From Rubellicoccus peritrichatus (lineage in GTDB: Bacteria; Verrucomicrobiota; Verrucomicrobiia; Opitutales; Cerasicoccaceae), in contig NZ_CP136920.1 of assembly GCF_033100135.1 (NCBI RefSeq), positions 3,405,001 to 3,469,000 of the forward strand: a stretch of 64,000 nucleotides of DNA, given 5' to 3'. The translations under genes were made by a program, and so were the position numbers. The notes under the pieces were generated by a model. The model had not been told where the DNA came from and made no database searches. It was given only the letters and a program-made list of their open reading frames with translations. Positions 62,376 through 64,000 of the stretch are shown here, piece by piece (position 1 is the stretch's first letter; every line of letters begins with the position of its first letter).

Positions 62376-63563
62376 ATGCCAGACGCATTTATTGAGATTG
62401 TCACGGGTTCGCTAGGTGCTGGTAAGACCTATAGTGCCGTTGAAAAATGGGTGCTTCCATGGCTCCTGAAAGGCGCTCACGTTTATACAAACGTTGAACT
62501 CAAGTGGACGAATATTAAAGAGTACGTTGCCGACAAACACGGCTTAGAATTGGAGGATCAGCAGGTTTGGTTTCTCGGTGGTCCGGGTTCAAAAGATCGC
62601 GGCTTGGACATGCCTAACATCTTCGAATCTGCGGGCGGTGCGAAGGACTTCTTGCAAGTCGTCAAAGCAGGAACGGACGAAGTACCAAGTCTGCTTGTCT
62701 GGGATGAGGTTCACTTGGATTTTGACGCAGACGAACACAAATCCGTTGATGCCAGGAAAAAGGAAGCACGCACTTTCATGACACAGGCGCGCAAGATGAA
62801 TGTGCATGTCTGTTTTATCTCACAATCTGAACTCAACATTGATGTGAAGATCCGGCGCATGAGCCTTTTTATCTGGTTCTGCCGCGATATGCAGAAAACG
62901 AAGATTCCGTTTTTCGGAAAATACCCCTTCGCCCATGTCCTTCGTATTTGTAAGGACTCGCACAACGAGACCTTTATTCATACCCGGGAGTTCTCAACCA
63001 AGAATACGAAGATATTTTCATTGTACAACAGTAAGGCCAAGTTCGCATCACTCGCACTCGAACAAGCCCACACCGTAAAACTTAAAAAGGTAAAGAAAGG
63101 AAAAAAGAAGATGATCAGATTAGCTCTATTTTTCGGAACTCCGGTAGTTCTGTTTCTCGTCCTAGCGATGTTTGCTTTCAACAAGCTCCAAGACCGTCAC
63201 AATGACTTGAGTAACGAACGAAAAGTTGCCTCAACCGAACAGGTTACTTATTCGTCAAGCACTCCGGCTCCTCAGAACGAGCAATCATCGTCATTGCCCG
63301 CATACCTGAACGAAGAGCCAAGACGCTATAAGTCTATGAGCCGATTCAACAGTAATATTCGTATCGTTTTAGACAACGGCGCTATCGTGACTCATTCTGA
63401 CCCATGGTTTCAGCGTATTGATGAACATAGAAGGGCATGGATTGGTGGCGTGCTATTCTTGCCGCCAGAAGAGCCGCAACCAGAAATTCAAAGGGAACGT
63501 ATCGACGATTTAAGATCGATGCCGTTGCCGGATGAAACAGTAAGTTCGTTTGGAAGTAATTAA
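62376..63563 (+). CDS. Zot-domain morphogenesis ATPase (pI-like)
   Basis: A 395-residue protein started at ATG 62376 (TTG 62355 possible). Walker A: VTGSLGAGKTYSA near 10; Walker B: SLLVWDEVHLDFD near 110; then FISQSELNIDVKIRRMS. A membrane helix (LALFFGTPVVLFLVLAMFAF) lies near 250, preceded by a run of Lys (KLKKVKKGKKK), giving the cytoplasmic ATPase/periplasmic tail layout of pI/Zot. It powers export and assembly of the filament through the envelope. The presence of this domain is the strongest single marker for an inovirus. No gpIV-type secretin gene is seen in the window. Confidence 0.93.
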   Translation: MPDAFIEIVTGSLGAGKTYSAVEKWVLPWLLKGAHVYTNVELKWTNIKEYVADKHGLELEDQQVWFLGGPGSKDRGLDMPNIFESAGGAKDFLQVVKAGTDEVPSLLVWDEVHLDFDADEHKSVDARKKEARTFMTQARKMNVHVCFISQSELNIDVKIRRMSLFIWFCRDMQKTKIPFFGKYPFAHVLRICKDSHNETFIHTREFSTKNTKIFSLYNSKAKFASLALEQAHTVKLKKVKKGKKKMIRLALFFGTPVVLFLVLAMFAFNKLQDRHNDLSNERKVASTEQVTYSSSTPAPQNEQSSSLPAYLNEEPRRYKSMSRFNSNIRIVLDNGAIVTHSDPWFQRIDEHRRAWIGGVLFLPPEEPQPEIQRERIDDLRSMPLPDETVSSFGSN

Positions 63564-63620
63564 ACATCTAAGCTGAAGTGGTGTGTGTGAGCATATCTGT
63601 TTCAGAGATTTGCTAGATGA

Positions 63621-64000
63621 TTACTTCGTCAAGGCAGATTGTGCTGATTCAGATTCGTCTAATGCCTCTCGGACTAGCGTAACTATATCTTGTGTGTAAG
63701 ACGACTTCACGGTCATCTTAATCCCACCTACGGGTGGTGTTCGTGGCGCTGCTTGAATTCTAACGGGTAATTCTTGGCCTTCAAATCCAACAACTCGTAC
63801 GCTGCCTCGTCCCTGTTGATCTGTTTGCATTCTGTAAGTGCGTTCTCCAACGTGTAGAATACCTTTTAATCCGCTATTCAGCGATGCGTAAAAGAAGTAG
63901 TGAATTTCATCCCCAGGTTTGACGGTCAGTGGACGACGGGTTACTTGCGACATGACTGTTTTGGGTTCTTGTTTTAATTCTCTAACAACTGGGTGATCAA
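63621..64000 (-). CDS. Unknown protein, 5' end outside window
   Basis: The minus-strand frame stops at 63621 and remains open through the right edge. An internal ATG at 63953 would give 110 residues, but the preceding codons (VVRELKQEPKTV) look like continuing protein. The visible part is beta-rich: LTVKPGDEIHYFFYASLNSG, LKGILHVGERTYRMQTD, SVRVVGFEGQELPVRIQ. It could be cargo or a phage gene; not recognised. Confidence 0.55.
   Translation of the reverse strand, partial: DHPVVRELKQEPKTVMSQVTRRPLTVKPGDEIHYFFYASLNSGLKGILHVGERTYRMQTDQQGRGSVRVVGFEGQELPVRIQAAPRTPPVGGIKMTVKSSYTQDIVTLVREALDESESAQSALTK

Larger units (their letters stand above)
54016..63563. mobile_element. Inovirus (filamentous phage) prophage with cargo, right end not seen
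   Basis: The core order from 57577 is typical of filamentous phages: regulator, small protein, HUH replication protein, ssDNA-binding protein, small proteins, signal-peptide major coat protein, adsorption protein, pVI-like protein and Zot-type ATPase. The minus-strand cargo lies to the left (54118-57102), with repeat R3 inside. The boundary on the left is the att core; on the right the last phage gene ends at 63563 and no att core or tRNA is seen before 64000. All core genes look intact, so the prophage may be functional. Confidence 0.82.

Overview
The window looks like the chromosome of a marine Verrucomicrobiota bacterium, probably of the Puniceicoccales/Opitutales type. This is inferred from gene content: formylglycine sulfatases, a PEP-CTERM protein, a large prepilin-like protein of the Verru_Chthon cassette A type, LacI control of polysaccharide genes, SSS transporters and an ArsS-ArsM pair. 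No rRNA or other marker gene is present to settle the taxonomy.

Region 1 (1-30.6 kb) is a polysaccharide-degradation region. It holds two sulfatases, a secreted beta-propeller protein with three carbohydrate-binding-like modules, two PL8-type lyases, a PEP-CTERM protein, two SGNH/SASA esterases, a prepilin-like protein with a secreted partner, a 2-hydroxyacid dehydrogenase, a LacI regulator, an SSS symporter and a GH95-like glycosidase. Near-identical palindromes (TTTACA-NN-TGTAAA) occur before several of these units and before lacI itself, so the genes probably form one regulon acting on a sulfated, acetylated, uronate-containing polysaccharide. From 1493 rightward the region is bounded by an intact tRNA-Met(CAU) at 30583-30657 and a decayed 48-bp copy of its 3' half at 1493-1540. 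This marks a 29-kb genomic island. Next to the tRNA are an integrase remnant and a two-gene operon: a small beta-grasp-like protein ending in LVGG plus a DUF4132/MolR-type protein.

Region 2 (31-50.3 kb) is mostly ordinary core genome: arsS-arsM, plsC-cmk, a protoporphyrinogen oxidase, membrane-anchored unknowns, a GlcD-type FAD oxidase, a PA0069-type radical SAM protein, a beta-helix protein, a PAP2 phosphatase, an ECF sigma/anti-sigma pair beside a secreted protein, a large beta-propeller protein with a SigZ-like sigma factor, and a glutathione S-transferase-like protein.

Region 3 (50.3 kb to the window end) is a mobile region entered through a tRNA-Ser(CGA) gene, of which only the 3' part (50319-50380) is present. 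An 11-bp core from its anticodon arm recurs at 51661 and 54005. At these sites it is preceded by a conserved stretch with three predicted hairpins (R1, R2) and followed by a second conserved arm. A third copy of the hairpin stretch (R3) lies just before the genes of a filamentous phage (inovirus). That phage has divergent ribbon-helix-helix regulators, an HUH replication protein, an ssDNA-binding protein, small membrane coat proteins, a pVIII-like major coat protein, a pIII-like adsorption protein, a pVI-like protein and a Zot/pI ATPase. My reading is a head-to-tail array: two small cargo-carrying, satellite-like units (1.3 and 2.3 kb) next to a full-size inovirus with its own cargo. The right end lies outside the window.
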